A stretch of 64,000 nucleotides of DNA from Shewanella profunda (GTDB lineage: Bacteria > Pseudomonadota > Gammaproteobacteria > Enterobacterales > Shewanellaceae): NCBI RefSeq assembly GCF_023283765.1, contig NZ_JAKILG010000007.1, forward strand, positions 62,001 to 126,000, read 5' to 3'. Under the pieces are notes generated by a model. It was not told the origin of the DNA. It made no database searches and was given only the letters and a program-made list of their open reading frames with translations. Shown in pieces: positions 61,897 through 64,000 of the stretch (the stretch's first letter is position 1; every line of letters begins with the position of its first letter). Position numbers and translations under genes: made by a program.

Positions 61897-64000
61897 TTAA
61901 CTCGGTAATAAGCCCCGTGCCGCTAATCTATCGGCAACAAAACCCAAACCAAACTTATCGAGCGTAGCTCGGGTTGGTGCTCCTGTTTGAATATCCCAGC
62001 CAAAGGCTTCATAGAACATATCCAGTGCCTTTTGCATATCGGCACGATCCATCTTGATAGTGCCTTCCTGACCAAAGTTTTTATCTGGATCCAAATCATA
62101 AACCCAGTCACTGAGCACATCATGCTCTTCGCGCATATTGCTTTCATTCATTTGCAATATGGTCAAGGCTCGATGTAAATGCAGTACTCTTTCCGCTTTA
62201 AAGTCCAATTCAGTTTCAGTGGTTTCAATCCCTGTCACTAAACTGAACATCTGCGATTCAATGGTACTATCGCCTTCATAGTTACGATTTTTATCCGGTG
62301 AAGCCAGCAGTGGGAACATCCAGTTACAGAGTGTCAAAGAGTCATGTAACACGTTTTTAACCAGCGACCATTTTGCAAAACGGACCTTAGCCGCATTGAT
62401 TGGGGTATACCACTTGACTTTATCAAACGCACCTTCACCCCATTTTTTCTCGGCAATAGCGACTGTCATATCGTGTGGTAAACCACTGTTAACGATATTT
62501 ATGTGAGAATGACACTGGGCATCACGGTTAAAGACTACGTTAATTAACGTACCGACCTGACCCGCAGTTTCACTGGCATGGTGCACGGCAGCATTGGTTT
62601 TCTTATTGAATACCTTAGTGGCGCTTTCTTTGTGAATATCCCAATAACCTAATGCTGGATTGGTTCCATCTAATCCCCAACGTTTGATCACGTCATATAA
62701 ACCATCGGCCAGATGGGAAATTTCACCTTCTTTGAAGGCCACACGGCGATAAAAGTCAAGTAAGAACGCGGGATCTTGGTTATCCCAAAGTTCCCAAGGA
62801 ATGCTGTTAAATTCATCTTCAGGTAATAGATGCTTAAACATATCCTTTGTTTTTAAGAATTTAAACAGATGAGAAATGGAACCATAGTTACACCAAATAC
62901 CATAGTCATCGAGAATGTGTGCCCCTAAAGCGCCCGCCATAGCGTGTGCTTCTGAGCCATTTTTGGTACCCATTAAGTACTGTGGAACGAGGAATCCCAT
63001 ACAGACGTTGGATATATGTTCGGTTTTACGACCATATTTACTCTTCAGTTCAGGGACTTTAAGTTCACAGAAACAACGAATAGGGCATGAATGACAGCCG
63101 CCAGTACGTTTCATCCATTTATTGGCATATTCAACACCAATATAACTTTCTGCCATCGAAGTACGGAAACCAATGCGGTTACGTTCGTTCCATGGCACCT
63201 CACCAAGATCGATTTCTTGATCGGCGGCTCCCCACTTAAGTCCAGGCCTTGCTTTCCAACGACTAATCGGCGCGGAGTATTCGGCCCAAGACTGCGGTGT
63301 TGAAGGGACTACACCATTATTATTGGCGCCGATAATGCCTAAAATATGGTCATCTAATGCGCGCATTTTTTCATTATTGGCGACAATCTTAACTGACCCA
63401 GTCCCAATAATACCGATCCCTTTACAGTTTTTTGACCCCATGACCGAGCCATGACCACCCGCAGAGTGTCCACCTTGCGTCATGATCACTGAAAGAGGTA
63501 CAAGGTTTTCCCCTGCCTGCCCAATGGCGGCAACCTGAGCATTAGGCCCCATCATTTGAGCAATCATGGCATGGGTATCGAATATCCCTTTACCCCACAA
63601 GGCATCCGCAGGTTCAATCGTGACCTTATCATCCACAATTTTCAGCCACACTGGGCTGCTGGCTTTGCCTTCTATCGCAATAGCATCAAATCCTGCAAAT
63701 TTCATCGCAGGTGAAAAATGCCCACCAAAATGACCATCTGCAATAAGATGTTTTTCAATAACGGGACTTCTAGAGGTTATTGTGGTTCGTCCGGTACAAA
63801 TCACCCCAGAACCCGTTAAAGGCCCCGCGGAAAGAACAATAATATTATCTGGATCGATTGCGGTTATATTGTCTTTATGATTATCCCAAAGAATTTTATA
63901 TCCAATTCCCATACCACCAATATAATCATAATATTTATCTATTGGTTCATACCATATATTATTAGTTGTTAAATTAACTCTTAGGACTTTACCAGCCCAC
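61897..64000 (-). CDS. ydhV: Aldehyde ferredoxin oxidoreductase family protein, YdhV-like (5' end outside window)
   Basis: At least 701 residues of a molybdopterin/tungstopterin oxidoreductase are visible. The frame continues past the window's right edge: upstream of ATG 63912 it still encodes family-typical sequence (WAGKVLRVNLTT, YIGGMG), so that ATG is internal. The [4Fe-4S] ligands are in CHSCPIRC (CxxCxxxC). Other landmarks are AAIGQAGENLVPLS, GSGLPHDM and LCNWMFPL. E. coli YdhV lies in the anaerobically induced ydhYVWXUT operon, so a respiratory redox role is likely. The substrate is unknown. Confidence 0.9.
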   Translation of the reverse strand, partial: WAGKVLRVNLTTNNIWYEPIDKYYDYIGGMGIGYKILWDNHKDNITAIDPDNIIVLSAGPLTGSGVICTGRTTITSRSPVIEKHLIADGHFGGHFSPAMKFAGFDAIAIEGKASSPVWLKIVDDKVTIEPADALWGKGIFDTHAMIAQMMGPNAQVAAIGQAGENLVPLSVIMTQGGHSAGGHGSVMGSKNCKGIGIIGTGSVKIVANNEKMRALDDHILGIIGANNNGVVPSTPQSWAEYSAPISRWKARPGLKWGAADQEIDLGEVPWNERNRIGFRTSMAESYIGVEYANKWMKRTGGCHSCPIRCFCELKVPELKSKYGRKTEHISNVCMGFLVPQYLMGTKNGSEAHAMAGALGAHILDDYGIWCNYGSISHLFKFLKTKDMFKHLLPEDEFNSIPWELWDNQDPAFLLDFYRRVAFKEGEISHLADGLYDVIKRWGLDGTNPALGYWDIHKESATKVFNKKTNAAVHHASETAGQVGTLINVVFNRDAQCHSHINIVNSGLPHDMTVAIAEKKWGEGAFDKVKWYTPINAAKVRFAKWSLVKNVLHDSLTLCNWMFPLLASPDKNRNYEGDSTIESQMFSLVTGIETTETELDFKAERVLHLHRALTILQMNESNMREEHDVLSDWVYDLDPDKNFGQEGTIKMDRADMQKALDMFYEAFGWDIQTGAPTRATLDKFGLGFVADRLAARGLLPS

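Noticed and set aside
1..64000. CRISPR arrays, tRNA or rRNA genes, prophage
   Set aside because: No regularly spaced repeats, cloverleaf-type sequences, ribosomal RNA blocks or phage structural genes were seen when reading the window.

Overview
The window reads as a chromosomal stretch of a Shewanella-like gammaproteobacterium. The evidence is indirect: the protein families present (PAS-containing chemotaxis receptors, DUF2913, a YdhV-type oxidoreductase, an ArsEFG-like set of the kind reported from Shewanella), the moderate GC content, and a mixture of core genes with dense accessory islands. No rRNA, tRNA or CRISPR array was seen.

Layout. (1) 1-8370: an envelope cluster with the end of an RND periplasmic adaptor, an RND pump, two separately encoded PqiA half-proteins, the MCE protein PqiB, the lipoprotein PqiC and an LpxR-like lipid A deacylase. 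(2) 8469-11385: a PAS chemoreceptor and a PAS-GGDEF diguanylate cyclase. (3) 11462-18946: an aromatic-catabolism island with a flavin hydroxylase, a VOC-fold extradiol-type dioxygenase, an FAH-family hydrolase, an acyl-CoA synthetase, an NmrA-like oxidoreductase and a TetR regulator, with a repeated palindrome at the likely control regions. (4) 19248-22056: a DksA-like protein, a tandem-domain universal stress protein and a SulP anion transporter.

(5) 22470-40210: a composite arsenic region. The first block (minus strand) has two arsenate reductases, ArsR, a permease, a small thioredoxin, a tyrosine phosphatase, GAPDH and ArsJ, which would make and export 1-arseno-3-phosphoglycerate. The second block has a different ArsR divergent from an ArsP-like permease, followed by a eukaryotic-type glutathione synthetase. 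The third is arsD-arsA-arsB. The fourth has ArsR plus an ArsE/ArsF/ArsG-like set linked in the literature to nitroaromatic arsenicals. Related ACATATG-type palindromes in front of several units suggest one ArsR controls at least three of them. A 277-bp MITE with TA flanks lies between the second and third blocks. A short run of integron-type cassettes (attC-like sites, no integrase) lies between the third and fourth.

(6) 40515-54173: mostly ordinary metabolism, with cysteine desulfidase and its YheO-like regulator, an RCC1-like propeller protein, a DUF368 polyprenyl-phosphate transporter, purine nucleoside phosphorylase with a divergent LysR, a cytosine deaminase strikingly like the fungal enzyme, DUF418 and DUF1294 membrane proteins, an FKBP isomerase, a ROK kinase and aminopeptidase P. 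(7) 54792-64000: a second PAS chemoreceptor, an RhlE-like RNA helicase, a frameshifted gene of unknown function, DUF2913, a ribbon-helix-helix protein, a DJ-1/PfpI protein, and at the right edge a YdhW-like gene and a YdhV-like aldehyde ferredoxin oxidoreductase that runs off the window.
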